DNA of 64,000 nt from positions 17,136,982 to 17,200,981 of the forward strand of contig CM055114.1 of NCBI GenBank assembly GCA_029204225.1, written 5' to 3'. The stretch's first letter is position 1. Each line of letters opens with the position of its first letter. Position numbers and translations under genes: made by a program. Below, in pieces: positions 45,164-55,706 of the stretch. This DNA is from Diphasiastrum complanatum. Lineage: Eukaryota; Streptophyta; Lycopodiopsida; Lycopodiales; Lycopodiaceae. The notes beneath the pieces were generated by a model. That model did no database searches, was not told the DNA's origin, and saw nothing but the letters and a program-made list of their open reading frames with translations.

Positions 45164-48100
45164 CTAACTTGGCAAATCTAGTGTACATCTATCTACAATT
45201 CCAAGAGCATATCTTAACTTAAAAAATGGATCTTTGGACAATGGTTTGGTTAAGATATCAGCTATGCATTCGGATGATGGTACATGATGTAGTTGCACTT
45301 CCTTGGATTGTACCTTCTCCCTCACAAAGTGGTGAGCTATCTCAATATGCTTTGTTCTAGCATGGAAGATAGGATTTGAAGCAATTTGTTGAGAAGCTTG
45401 ATTGTCACAAAATATGTAAGGGATCTCCTCGGCCTCTAGCACATGTAGTTCCATCAAGAGTCTTCTTAGCCATAAGAGCTCTTTGGTTGTTGAAGTCAAT
45501 GCCTTGTACTCGGCTTCACAAGAAGATAGTGAGATTGTATCTTGCTTTTTGGAAAGCCAAGATATCACTCCTCCACAAAGAAATGTTGCAAATGCACTAA
45601 TGGACTTCCTATCCATCTTGTCACCTGCAAAATCTGAATCCGAGTAGGCTCTCAAGTGCAAGTTAGATCCTTCATAAAGTATACCAAAAAATCTAGTACT
45701 AGAAACATATCTAAGTACTCTCTTGGCACTTTTCCAATGATGAATTAAAGGAGCTTGCATACTTTGACTCAACTTGCTTACACAAAAACTTAAGTCAGGT
45801 CTAGTGATGGTTAAATAGATTAGAGAGCCTATAAGCTTCCTAAAGAGAGTGATGTCCTCAAAGGATGCTTCATCACCTTCATTAGTTGCTTTCACAACAT
45901 GCTCCATAGGGGTGTCAATCCCCTTACAATCTTTCATACCAAATCTTTCAAGAATGGAAGTAGCATACTTAGATTGACTTATGAAAGTACAATTGCTACT
46001 TCTAGACACTTCTATCCCAAGTATAAACTTTAGGAAGCCTAGATCTACCATCTTGAACTCACTAGATAAGTCAACTTTTACTTTGCCTATGCCATCATCA
46101 TCATTTCCTGTCATAATGATGTCATCAACATAAAGAACCAAAATGATGATCTTTCCTTCATTACATTTGAAATATAAAGAAGGTTCATAAGCACTTAGTA
46201 CAAAGCCAAGGGAATAGAGAAAATCATGCAACCTAGAGTACCAAGCTCTAGGTGCTTGCTTCAAGCCATATAGGCTCTTCCTTAAGTAGCACACCTTTTG
46301 CTCCTCACCAATCTTGATGAAGCCCTCGGGTTGCATCATGTAGATTTCCTCTTCTAAGAAGCCATTCAAGAAGGCATTTGTCACATCCATTTGGTAGAGA
46401 TCCCATTTGAACAAAGTAGCAATGCAAATGATTAATCTAATAGTTACAAGCTTAGCTACAGGTGCAAATGTTTCTTCATAATCCAATCCTTTTATTTGAA
46501 GAAATCCCTTAGCAACAAGCCTAGCTTTGTATTTACTAATAGATCCATCTTGATTGTACTTAATTCTATAAATCCACTTACATGCAAGTGGTTTCTTTCC
46601 TCTTGGAAGATTTACAAGATTCCAAGTATGATTTTCTTCTAATGCATCATACTCTACTTGCATTGCATCTCTCCAAACTTTAGATTTACATGCTTCTTCA
46701 AAAGATGATGGTTCTTCAATCAATGTAGCTAAAAAAGAGTAAGAGGTAGAAGATGTAGAGCCTTCCTTTTGCTTTCCCTTGTCCACATAGGTAAGCCTTG
46801 AGGGCTCGGCCTTGCTCCTTGATGATCTTCTTAGCCCCTTTTGACTTGGATCCAAATCTCCATCCTCGGGTTTGTCATGATCCTCCTCGGGTTTGTCAAG
46901 ATCCTCCTCGGATTTGTCAAGATCTTCAATGCACAATGGGTTAGATCCATTTGACAAGCTCTTAGCAAATTGTGACTCATCAAAAAGTACATCCTTGCTT
47001 ACCTTTACTTTCTTGGATGTAGGATCATATATCCTATATCCCTTGCTATTTTCTCCATAGCCAACAAAGATTCCTTTGAAGGAGGTAGCATCTTCTTTCC
47101 TTCTAGTCTCCAAAGGAATGTGTACATAACAAGTACATCCAAAGATCTTAAAATATTTTACATTGGGTTTCTTATCAAACAAGGCTTGATAAGGTGAGAT
47201 CCCATCTATAGCACTACTAGGAAGTCTATTACACAAATAATTAGCACATGTTATGGCTTCTCCCCAAAATGAGATGGGAAGTGATGCATCAAGCCTCAAG
47301 GACTTTGCACACTCACATAGACTCCTATTTTTCCTCTCGGCCACCCCATTTTGTTGAGGGGTGTAGGAACAAGTGTATTGTAACTTAATACCATTGATCT
47401 CACAAAAGTCTTTCATTTTATTGGAGGTGTACTCTCCTCCATTATCACATCTTAGTGCTTTGATAGAAGTACTAAGTTGTTTCTCTACTAGAGACTTGAA
47501 CTTAATGAAAGCTTCATAAACAAGATTTTTCTTTGATAGTAACTCAATCCATGTGAATCTAGTACAATCATCTATAAAAGTTACATACATCAAGGCACCT
47601 CCATTACTTGCATGTGAAAAACTATGTACATCAGAATGTATGAGATCCAAGGGAGAGAGAGATCTTGATGAAGATTTCTTGTAAGAAGATTTGTGTGACT
47701 TTGCAAGGCCACATGCCTCACACATTTTTCCACACTTCTTGAAAGCTCTTGGTAGGCCGAGAGCTAGTTCCTTGCTTGCCATTGACTCCATAGATTGAAG
47801 ATTAGGATGGCCTAATCTCTTATGCCAAAGCTCCACTTGAGTTAGCTCCTCCCTAGCCAAGTTCACACTTTCACTTGCAACATTAGCATCCAACTTGAAA
47901 AGTCTACCTTGCTTAATGCCACTAGCTATGCACTTATCATTTTTCAAGATGGAACAAACTCCATTCTTGAAATGTACATCTAGTCCATTGTCCATTAATT
48001 GTCCTACACTAAGCAAGTTTCTTGAAATGGTAGGAACATACAAAACATTATCTAGATCTATCCTTTTAGATGTGCCTAAACAAAGAGGTATAGATCCTAT

Positions 48101-49144
48101 GCCATCTATCTTGCATGCTTGATCACTAGCAGTGTATATTGACTTCTTAGAGTCATTACAAGATAGAAGAGTAGAAAAATAATGCTTGTTAAAGGACATG
48201 TGGGAACTAGCCCCACTATCTATCCACCATGTGTCTTGACTTGAAGTTGGTGTAGATGCAACCATTAAGGATGTGTTGAATCCATCCTCATATTCTTCCT
48301 CTTGAGCAATGTTCCCTTGATCTCCTTTGGCTTGTTGATTCTTCTTCAAGTAGCATTCTGAGGCAAAGTGTCCTTTCTTTCCACAAAAGAAACACTTTAG
48401 TTTTGCCTTGTTCTTCACTTTGCCTTTGGAGGTAGATCCTCCATTCTTCATCTCGGCCTCCTTGCCTTGATTTTTCTTGAATGGATTTTGCTTTTTCTTG
48501 CCTTTAGATGTAAAGTTAGCTTTCTCCTCTCCTCCATTAAGTGACATGCTATCCATTCTTGTCTTGAGGTGTAGAAGCCTACTCTCCTCGGCCACAAGAA
48601 CATTGTGCAACTTTTCAATGGATGGAAGAGAGTCTTGAATGGCAAATGATTGGACTAAGTTGGTAAACTCATCACTTAGACCATTCAAAATGATTTGTAC
48701 TAGTTCTTGATCTTGGATCTTCTCTCCTATTGCACTTAACTCCTTGTTAAGAGATTTGATCCTAAGAACATACTCTTGTCCACTCTCTCCACTTCCTTTC
48801 ATGCTTTGGAAAACTTGATTTCTTAGCATGAGGATTCTTGAAGTATTGTTGGATTCATAAATGCTCTTTAATGAATCCCAAGCCTCTTTGGATGAGGTAC
48901 AAGAAGACACCTCTTTCAAGAGGTCATTGCATACATTTAACTTTATGCAATGTAGAGCTAATCTTGCTCTCTTCTTGTATTTGGCTTGTTCTTGGGGAGT
49001 TTGAGGCTCTTCCTCTACTCCTTGAACTATGTCATATAGATCATGGATCACTAGGAGTGATTCCATTCTCACTTTCCAAATGGAATAATTTGTGGAAGTG
49101 AGTCTCTCACTTGATTCCATCAAATATCCACCCATGGATGACAT
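45164..49144 (-). CDS. Gag-pol polyprotein of the intact Copia
   Basis: A single 1326-residue frame in Copia order. Gag comes first, with the CCHC knuckle [14 protein letters not shown] at residues 251-264. The protease [10 protein letters not shown] has its catalytic Asp at 309. The integrase zinc site (H441, H446, C475, C478) is followed by a DD35E core with D505, D567 (RCDNGG) and E603 (VAERK). The RT has YVDD at 1005-1008. RNase H has YSDSDFAGD near 1167, SSCEAEY near 1208 and FCDNQA near 1245. No stop, frameshift or missing catalytic residue was found. An acidic repeat (DLDKSEE, DLDKPEE, DHDKPED) at about 741-762 lies between integrase and RT. Gag and pol are fused without a shift. The stop abuts the polypurine tract. 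Confidence 0.97.
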   Translation of the reverse strand: MSSMGGYLMESSERLTSTNYSIWKVRMESLLVIHDLYDIVQGVEEEPQTPQEQAKYKKRARLALHCIKLNVCNDLLKEVSSCTSSKEAWDSLKSIYESNNTSRILMLRNQVFQSMKGSGESGQEYVLRIKSLNKELSAIGEKIQDQELVQIILNGLSDEFTNLVQSFAIQDSLPSIEKLHNVLVAEESRLLHLKTRMDSMSLNGGEEKANFTSKGKKKQNPFKKNQGKEAEMKNGGSTSKGKVKNKAKLKCFFCGKKGHFASECYLKKNQQAKGDQGNIAQEEEYEDGFNTSLMVASTPTSSQDTWWIDSGASSHMSFNKHYFSTLLSCNDSKKSIYTASDQACKIDGIGSIPLCLGTSKRIDLDNVLYVPTISRNLLSVGQLMDNGLDVHFKNGVCSILKNDKCIASGIKQGRLFKLDANVASESVNLAREELTQVELWHKRLGHPNLQSMESMASKELALGLPRAFKKCGKMCEACGLAKSHKSSYKKSSSRSLSPLDLIHSDVHSFSHASNGGALMYVTFIDDCTRFTWIELLSKKNLVYEAFIKFKSLVEKQLSTSIKALRCDNGGEYTSNKMKDFCEINGIKLQYTCSYTPQQNGVAERKNRSLCECAKSLRLDASLPISFWGEAITCANYLCNRLPSSAIDGISPYQALFDKKPNVKYFKIFGCTCYVHIPLETRRKEDATSFKGIFVGYGENSKGYRIYDPTSKKVKVSKDVLFDESQFAKSLSNGSNPLCIEDLDKSEEDLDKPEEDHDKPEDGDLDPSQKGLRRSSRSKAEPSRLTYVDKGKQKEGSTSSTSYSFLATLIEEPSSFEEACKSKVWRDAMQVEYDALEENHTWNLVNLPRGKKPLACKWIYRIKYNQDGSISKYKARLVAKGFLQIKGLDYEETFAPVAKLVTIRLIICIATLFKWDLYQMDVTNAFLNGFLEEEIYMMQPEGFIKIGEEQKVCYLRKSLYGLKQAPRAWYSRLHDFLYSLGFVLSAYEPSLYFKCNEGKIIILVLYVDDIIMTGNDDDGIGKVKVDLSSEFKMVDLGFLKFILGIEVSRSSNCTFISQSKYATSILERFGMKDCKGIDTPMEHVVKATNEGDEASFEDITLFRKLIGSLIYLTITRPDLSFCVSKLSQSMQAPLIHHWKSAKRVLRYVSSTRFFGILYEGSNLHLRAYSDSDFAGDKMDRKSISAFATFLCGGVISWLSKKQDTISLSSCEAEYKALTSTTKELLWLRRLLMELHVLEAEEIPYIFCDNQASQQIASNPIFHARTKHIEIAHHFVREKVQSKEVQLHHVPSSECIADILTKPLSKDPFFKLRYALGIVDRCTLDLPS

Positions 49145-49727
49145 TTTAGAATGAATGCTCTTTTAAAAATCACAAAGATTTTTGAATTTTAAAAGATCTA
49201 TGAAGTGGCCTAAAGCTTACTAGAATGCCTATAGGCTTGTCTCTATCAAACTAACACACAAGCTTGAATGATACTCAAAGATCTTACCAAAAATTTCTAG
49301 CTTTCACTCTCACAAAAAAAATTGCTTTACACTTTTCTTAGAGATTTCACTTCAACTAAGGATCTGAACAAATCAGCCTCTTAGATCTGATCTTAGACTC
49401 TAAAAAGAAATGCTTCAATGATCCAAAACACTATTTGGTCATAGGCATTAGTTAGAATGAATCTAGATCAATACTATGCTTCAAAAAGCACCAAAAATGA
49501 ACTAGTATTGTGATTTTGGGACCAAAAAACACAAAGTAACTTGAATTGAAAGTTGCTGTACGGTTTCACACGTGTGAAAAGTACATACACAGCCTCCAAG
49601 TCGTTTTGATCCAAATGATTACAAGCTATCACTCTAGAAGAACTCGCCCTCACTAGTATTGGCCAAAAAACAAATTTTGCCAATGATCTTTACAAGATTT
49701 ATGATTCAATGATCACTCTCTTACTTA
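49145..49727 (-). other. Leader of the intact Copia
   Basis: 583 bp between the primer site and the gag ATG. It contains another palindrome, TTTCACACGTGTGAAAAG, near 49565. No ORF of note. Confidence 0.85.
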
Positions 49728-49739
49728 GCTCTGATACCA
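49728..49739 (-). other. tRNA-iMet primer-binding site
   Basis: The minus strand TGGTATCAGAGC is the standard plant Copia site. It is directly adjacent to the LTR end at 49740. Confidence 0.93.
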
Positions 49740-50601
49740 TGATAAATTTTACAGTTTTTAGGACAATAATGATTGTACTTTACAATCATAGAGAGTTATT
49801 GGTTGCTTAATCAATGAATCTATCAAGTTCTACACATTAGATCTTGATCTAGATTCACTACACTTGGATTTAAGCAAGAGCAATGGATCAACACATCATT
49901 TTTTAGTGAGAGCGGCTTCACACGTGTGGAGTACTGTCCACTGTACGGCCTGCACCTGAAACAACAAGTACAATGATACTAGATAGCAATCATGCATAAA
50001 AATCACAAGACAAATGACTAGAAATCTCACAAAAGTGTAGAGTGCAAAAGTCTCATCAATTTTCTTAGCAAAATGATGATCCTTTTATGGATCAAGTACA
50101 TCCATGAGTCTGGTACAGTCCAGCAGGCCTTCACACGTGTGAAGAGTGCCACATCACTCATATCTATCCATTTGATCCATCCTTGATCCTTATCCAATAG
50201 TTGACCTTCTAGAATATGACTAAAGTCCAAAAAGCTAGTCTCCTAGAATATAGGAATATTCCCTACAAAATAGGATCTAAGGAAAATGGTCAACTCTTAT
50301 CTTCTAGTACTCTATACACACATGTGAACATCCACTTGCCATGTGGGAGCATTTACTCATGCACATGCAAGGAAAAGCTAATTTGTAGGTGACTAGTCAA
50401 CTTGACTAAAAACTAGTCATTTCATGTTCACACTAACTAGAATGATACAAAATCAATTTGGATATATACAAACATGAAAAGTACATCCTTTCACACATGG
50501 GAACATGCTCCACACGTGTGAAATCATATCATCAACATATTCTAATGTTTGATCAATATTTACATGAACCAATGTCAAGTGAGAAGTGACAATTTTCAAC
50601 A
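49740..50601 (-). repeat. 5' LTR of the intact Copia (promoter end)
   Basis: 862 bp, a copy of 44289-45150 at an offset of 5451. This is the copy that would drive transcription leftward. Confidence 0.95.
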
Positions 50602-50606
50602 CATAC
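50602..50606. other. Target-site duplication, right (CATAC)
   Basis: CATAC follows the LTR end and matches 44284-44288. Confidence 0.9.
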
Positions 50607-51752
50607 TTCTTTGTGCTGTAAGGCGTATAGGAATGGGAAATCTCACGATGATTGGTCATATATTGAGTAGCTCCAAAATCCAGAAACCATGAATCATTCA
50701 AATTCGCATTTGTCTTTGACCATAAAAGTGTCTTCATCCATTTCGACTTCAGGAAATGTTGTAACTGTATTTGGTTGTTGATCAGGTTGCTTGGCTGCAT
50801 TCTTCGCTTTGAGAATTCGGCAATCCTGGATCTCATGGTTATTGCATTTGCAATATCTACAAAACATCTTCTTCTTCGACAAATGTGAATTCGATGATTG
50901 TTCTTGACCTTGAGTTTGTTGTTGATTCGATATAGACTACTACTTTTGTTTTCTGCTTTTGTCATTTCGAGCCCTTGTTGACATATAAAGCATGAGATGA
51001 AGAGGTAGACGAAGTGTCTTGACTTCTTCAATTATCTTCTTGCAGCAACATAGTGATAACTCTGGTAAGAGTTAAATTTGAGTGTGTCGTGATGATCATC
51101 ACTCAGTTCTCATATGTAGAAGGCAGACTTGAGAGCAATGTCATAATTGCATCTTGATTGTCTATGACTAATCCGACAGCGGCCATCTATTGCAAGAGAT
51201 TCTTAAATTGGTTAATATGATTTTGAAGAGAATCATTATTCAATATCTTGAGTGTGAAGAATTTTCTTCGAAGATGTAACTTGGTAGTTATGTTTCTCAC
51301 ATCATATAGTGAGCTCAGGATGTCCCGAGCTTCTTTCAAAGTTCTGGCTTCAACTACGTGGCCAATATGAGTATTTGATATATTAAGGATAATAAGCGCG
51401 AAAGCTTTACCATCCTTCGATTTCCATTTTGAGTCTTTTGTGTCGTCTTCAGGCTTCACTTATGTACCTATGACAACATCCCACAACTCGTTGGTGATTA
51501 GCAAGGTATTCATCTTAAATTTCCATAAATGATAATTGGATCCATTCAGCTTGTCTGCGATAAGACTGACTTTACTTTGAGAATCCATCTAGAACTTTAG
51601 TCTGTCGACGTTAAGAGAGATATCGTGCTGTGAAAATCAATTCTCTGATACCGAAACAAATTGATTCGAACTGAAAAATAGTTTGATGTCGTGAAAGATA
51701 TCAAGTATAAGAGCTTGCGCTCTAATATAGTATTAGGCCTTGAAGAATCAAC
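50607..51752 (-). pseudogene. Host Copia, right piece: gag-protease remnant
   Basis: The minus-strand protease reads SWFLDFGATQYMTNHREISH (50.65-50.70 kb); the catalytic Asp-Ser-Gly is Asp-Phe-Gly. The knuckle CRYCKCNNHEIQDC lies at about 50830-50875 in the frame 50694-50882. Gag follows to about 51580 (MKPEDDTKDSKWKSKDGKAF at 51459). Frames are broken by stops. It is the same family as the second Copia at 3.8-8.7 kb. Confidence 0.85.
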
Positions 51753-51764
51753 GCTCTGATACCA
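51753..51764 (-). other. tRNA-Met primer-binding site of the host Copia
   Basis: The minus strand TGGTATCAGAGC lies just inside an LTR start TGTTGAAAAG at 51765. Confidence 0.85.
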
Positions 51765-52300
51765 TGTTGAAAAGAGGTGTGAAAACGATAGGTAGAATAG
51801 AATCGAATAAAAATAATTCGAACGACAATGAATTAAACTTATCGTGTGCAGCGGAATAAAGTATCTTCCTCTTTCTCTATGCATAACTACGCCTATCAAT
51901 TTTGAACAAAACAATAGTGATAAAAATCACGTTCGATCTCATAGTAACTAACTTTGAAATCATTAGTACTACAGTGATTACGTAGCCAAACATTTAAGCA
52001 TTGAATTATCAGACAAATAATCAATCACGAAGAACTACAGAAATGCATACATTTTGAGACGAACCTAAATGCAATAAAAAGATACTATTGATTCAGTATG
52101 AAAACGAAACAGATGTAAATGAGTACAACAAGTTTGCATATCGAAACCGCGTACTCTAAGCTATCTTCGAGTGACTAAATAAATCTGAATTAAGCACAAC
52201 TACTAATAAGCAATAAGCGCACTAACAATCTCTAATCAACTCTAAAGAAGTGAGCTAGAATGAATCCCCATTCTCAACTGTGTTTGGAACTTGTCGAGAG
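51765..52300 (-). repeat. 5' LTR of the host Copia (outer end uncertain)
   Basis: It starts TGTTGAAAAGAGG. The phrase GCATATCGAAACCGCGTACTC parallels GCGGGCGAAACCGCGTGCTC of the LTR at 3810-4349, so the families are related. The outer end near 52300 is not fixed. Confidence 0.65.
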
Positions 52301-52430
52301 AGGGAGGAATACATGTCTACGAATGTAAAATGTCGCCTCTGCCAATTGTTGTTGTCCACCTTTGTTTCACAAAAAAATTAATTTCTATTTGTAAATCTAG
52401 TTATGGGACGCTGAGACAATACTTATACAT

Positions 52431-52434
<4 letters not shown>

Positions 52435-52518
<84 letters not shown>
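52435..52518. repeat. (GA)n microsatellite, 84 bp
   Basis: About 42 uninterrupted GA units. The open frames across it (Arg-Glu on one strand, Ser-Leu on the other) are by-products. Confidence 0.98.
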
Positions 52519-52521
<3 letters not shown>

Positions 52522-52961
52522 TCCATGATCCACAAAAAACATGTCATGCACAATAGAGAACTTTGTAGGACCTATCTTGCACAAGTCACGAGAGAGGACA
52601 CATCTCCCCTCACGCAGACGAGGCAAAATGCTTGGCCAATGTGTTTTGAACCTTAGTTCAATAAAAATGTTGCACATAGTGGGTCATGATTAATGCCATG
52701 TGGCATCAACACCCAAGGAAGTTGCCAGGAACGGCAAATTTTTTGCAACTACATATATGATATCCATCACATAGGTGACAGACATAGACCTAATTGCTTA
52801 GTATAAATAGTTGTTCATATTCCTACATCTCAAGCATTGAAGCATGAATATCAATCATCAAGTATTGAATAGTTAGCGTTCTCTCTCTCAAGCTTGCGTT
52901 TTCTCTTCTTCTTGTTCTTTTTTGACATGGGTAAATACTAAATTGTATAGAATTTTGTACT

Positions 52962-53117
52962 ATGGAATGCGTCGGGCACATGCCATTCTGTCCGGTTCAG
53001 TTCCAAAAAAATTTAGGTCCGGGACTCGCCTAAATTTTTTCTAGAAATCCGAGCCTTGCCTAAAAAGTTTCTAGAAAGCCGAACTGGGCAAAATGGCATG
53101 TGCCCGACGCTTTCCAT
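52962..53117. mobile_element. Fold-back MITE-like element
   Basis: Arms of about 35 bp are inverted: left GCGTCGGGCACATGCCATTC and right GGCATGTGCCCGACGC. The centre holds a 30 bp unit repeated twice (CCTAAATTTTTTCTAGAAATC and variant). The whole 156 bp could form a long hairpin. No coding capacity. The target duplication is not clear. Confidence 0.75.
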
Positions 53118-53330
53118 TGCATAATGGATACTTTGAAAATTTCTACATGCTCATTATGAAGCATGATGAGCAGTTTGACTTTTTTCAACCACTCTGACGC
53201 CGCCACATGACAGCCTGATTCCTGACGCCTGACGCGAAGGCTGGAAGGCGCAACACTTTTTTTTTTAAAAAAAACATATGCCTATTCTGCTTTTTAATCT
53301 ACCCAAAAAGTGGGCGGAAGTCCATCACAG

Positions 53331-53449
53331 CGGGGTGGGGTGCACTGGGTAGAGTTGTTGACTGCCACCCGAAAGGTGCAGGCTCGAATACCAACCACTA
53401 TGTAATGACATCTAGCTCCATAAATGACATTGTATGTAAAAAAAAAAAA
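53331..53449 (+). mobile_element. tRNA-derived SINE upstream of thioredoxin f
   Basis: GCGGGGTGGGGTGCACTGGG and GTAGAG contain an A box, and GCAGGCTCGAATACC is a clear B box (53378-53392). A short body and a poly(A) tail (AAAAAAAAAAAA) end at 53449. The head is tRNA-like but cannot fold as a tRNA. It lies about 320 bp before the thioredoxin f ATG, in the same orientation. Confidence 0.7.
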
Positions 53450-53765
53450 GTGAACAATAATAGGCACAAAGTATACATTAATTTACTTTAACATTCCTTT
53501 AGCAATAGGGGTTGTCATAAAGAAATCCCTCATTCCATATTAAAGGCATCATATCTATAGATATAAAGCCGTCAAAATATGTATACCATATGCGTCAACG
53601 TTATGGGGATACAGGGACATCCTTGGACTGTCATAACCCTTCACAGCCATTCAGAATGCTGTGTAAAATAGTCGAGAAAACGACGGGAAAACGAAGACAG
53701 AAGAGTCTCCCTTTATCGATCCAGCTTCAGACTGCTGCTGCCTTTTGGATCGTAGGAGGTGGGAG

Positions 53766-54100
53766 ATGGCGCCTGCGCTAGCTCTGGCTTCGCCTTCACC
53801 TGCAGCAGCAGCCTGCTTTTCCTCCACGCGCTCTGGTTTTCCTGCACTCGCAGTTCGAACGACAGACAGCTGCTCTTTGTTGTTGCTACAGGCTTTTCGT
53901 CCGCTGAAATGTGAGGCTGCGCAAGCCTCGTGGCACAAACAGCAGCCAAATGTTGTATCCACCAGCCCTCGAGCTTCTGCACAGCAGGCGAGCTTTGAAA
54001 CACTGGTCGGGGGTGTGACAGAAGTGGACAAGGATAACTTCTGGCCAACTTTAGAAGCCGTGGGCAATAATCTTGTTGTGCTGGACATGTACACTCAGTG
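53766..54100 (+). CDS. TRXF: Thioredoxin f exon 1
   Basis: Transit peptide and first half of the fold through MYTQ-W. The donor is TG/GTATGC at 54101. Intron 1 is 989 bp. Confidence 0.95.
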
Positions 54101-55706
54101 GTATGCTTCATAGCTTAATTTTTTTATTTTGTTGCATATAAGAGTATCGTCTCTGGCAAACTGGATCTAGTATTGTAAGCTTAATTTTCCTCTGAACAGT
54201 TTAACGTCCATTTCAGATTCAATTAGCTACCTTTTGAATATACTCCGCTCTTATGCGGATCTAAGAGTAGCCTGTCTTACGTTGGATCTTGCTAAGGATG
54301 GTCGTGCCTTGCAATGCATCGAGCAAATCATCTATTCCTGACATCAGATACTTGTGTTTAATCGTATTGTTCATGAGACCATGATAATCTGCACACATCC
54401 GAAAAGAACCACTCTTTTTCTCAGGATGGGCAAAGTGAAGGTTGAATAGTCAGGACGGACATATCCTTATTTACGATTATGACCGTTACAATCTCTTATT
54501 TTATTTGCTCAAGGGAGTTATTCATTCATCATATATGCTCAAGGAAGTTGTTAAGTGGAGAGATGTGCCATAAAACATGATCTGAATCTTCTTAGATCTT
54601 AGGTTCACATCTTCGGTGCCAATGCTGAAAGGAATTGTGGTCACACATATACATACAATTTCTTACTTTGAAGTTTAGCCCCATTACTACTTTCCAAGAT
54701 TGATGCTGCTGCTAGAATCTAACAGTCGAGGGTTGCTTTTATGGGAGTTCTTAGTATTGCCACATGAAATTCTGTATTATGATTGTCCCACCTTTCTACT
54801 TCTAGCTTTCCCTGCTCAGGAAAAATGGATTCTCGAACACATCGACATGCGCCTGGATATATATGAAAGTAAATACGCCTTGCAGCTGCTGCTAGATCAA
54901 AGTAGTTCCAGTGTTTGATACAATAGCGGTTGGACTACCTACTACTTTGCATAGTCATAGGTGATTTTCACTAAATTTTTTAATTTCCAACCAGTTATAA
55001 AGCTTAGTCAATTTTGTAACCTGTTGTTGATTAGTATTTCAAGCACATACTTATAAACATTTGGACTGAATGTGGATGCTTTTTGTCAGGTGTGGTCCTT
55101 GTAAACTTATGTATCCCAAGCTGGTTGCACTCTCTGAGCAGTATGTAGACGTCATTTTTCTTAAGATTGATTGCAATCAGCAAAACAAGGTTAAACTTCT
55201 GACTGCACCAATTCGTTTCTGCTTGAAACTAGGAGATTATGATCAGTGTATGTGATGGCAACAATCTGCTATACTCAGCTGAATTGTGGAATGATTATGA
55301 TGATGTTGCTTTTTTATTGCAGGATAATTTTAATTGTCATTAGGTGGATATTCATTTCCGTAAAAATTTTGCTTGTTGAAATACAGTATTCTGGCTATCA
55401 AATAGAGAAAAAAAGTGTATCTGTCATGCTTTTGATATCTAGAGTTAAGTTTCCCACTCTAATTCGATAAGTGAGCATTGCAGTTCTAGTTGACAGGTCT
55501 TTCATTCAATGTGTCTTCTTTTATCTATGTTTGACCTGAGACGACTGTTGATGTCTTCTTGGCAGCCATTGGCAAAGGAACTTGGTGTGCGGGTTGTACC
55601 GACATTCAAGATTTTTAAGAACAAGGCATTAGTTGGTGAAGTTGCAGGTGCTAAGTACGATGAGCTAGTCAAAGTGATTGACAAGCTGAGAACCGGTGCA
55701 CTGTGA
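53766..55706 (+). CDS. TRXF: Chloroplast thioredoxin f
   Basis: Three exons (53766-54100, 55090-55189, 55566-55706) join in phase to 191 residues plus stop. A ~75-residue Ala/Ser-rich transit peptide (MAPALALASPSPAAAAC...) precedes the domain VTEVDKDNFWP. The active site WCGPC is split by intron 1 (TG/G). The domain closes with VRVVPTFKIFKNKALVGEV. MYTQWCGPCK and the extra Cys in LKIDCNQQNKPLAKELG are hallmarks of f-type thioredoxins. Trx f is reduced by ferredoxin-thioredoxin reductase in light and activates Calvin-cycle enzymes such as fructose-1,6-bisphosphatase. No disabling change was found. I chose the ATG at 53766 because the frame upstream has no other ATG. Confidence 0.95.
55090..55189 (+). 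CDS. TRXF: Thioredoxin f exon 2
   Basis: Begins after TTTTGTCAG with G-TGT-GGT (completing Trp, then Cys-Gly-Pro-Cys). It encodes KLMYPKLVALSEQYVDVIF and LKIDCNQQNK. The donor is AAG/GTTAAA. Confidence 0.95.
55566..55706 (+). CDS. TRXF: Thioredoxin f exon 3
   Basis: Begins after TTGGCAG with PLAKELGVRVVPTFKIF and ends IDKLRTGAL-stop (TGA 55704-55706). Confidence 0.95.
   Translation, partial: PLAKELGVRVVPTFKIFKNKALVGEVAGAKYDELVKVIDKLRTGAL

Larger units (their letters stand above)
44289..50601 (-). mobile_element. Complete, apparently intact Ty1/Copia retrotransposon
   Basis: 6313 bp with 862 bp LTRs at both ends (TGATAAATT...TTCAACA on the plus strand), a 5 bp duplication CATAC, a tRNA-iMet primer site, a 583 bp leader, one uninterrupted 1326-codon gag-pol frame and a polypurine tract. 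The two LTRs differ at only two positions that I can see (near 44734/50185 and 44774/50225), about 0.23%. This implies a very recent insertion. It sits inside the protease region of an older dead Copia. Everything needed for autonomous movement is visible. Expression cannot be judged. Confidence 0.96.

Noticed and set aside
45376-49101. Plus-strand open frames antisense to the intact Copia
   Set aside because: Shadows of the gag-pol frame with no motifs of their own.
52291-52677. Open frames of Arg-Glu or Ser-Leu repeats
   Set aside because: They are produced by the 84 bp GA microsatellite read on each strand.
53331-53400. tRNA gene
   Set aside because: Same reasons; it also ends in a poly(A) tail typical of a SINE.
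53651-54111. Minus-strand ORFs of 132-147 codons
   Set aside because: Opposite strand of thioredoxin f exon 1; no motif.
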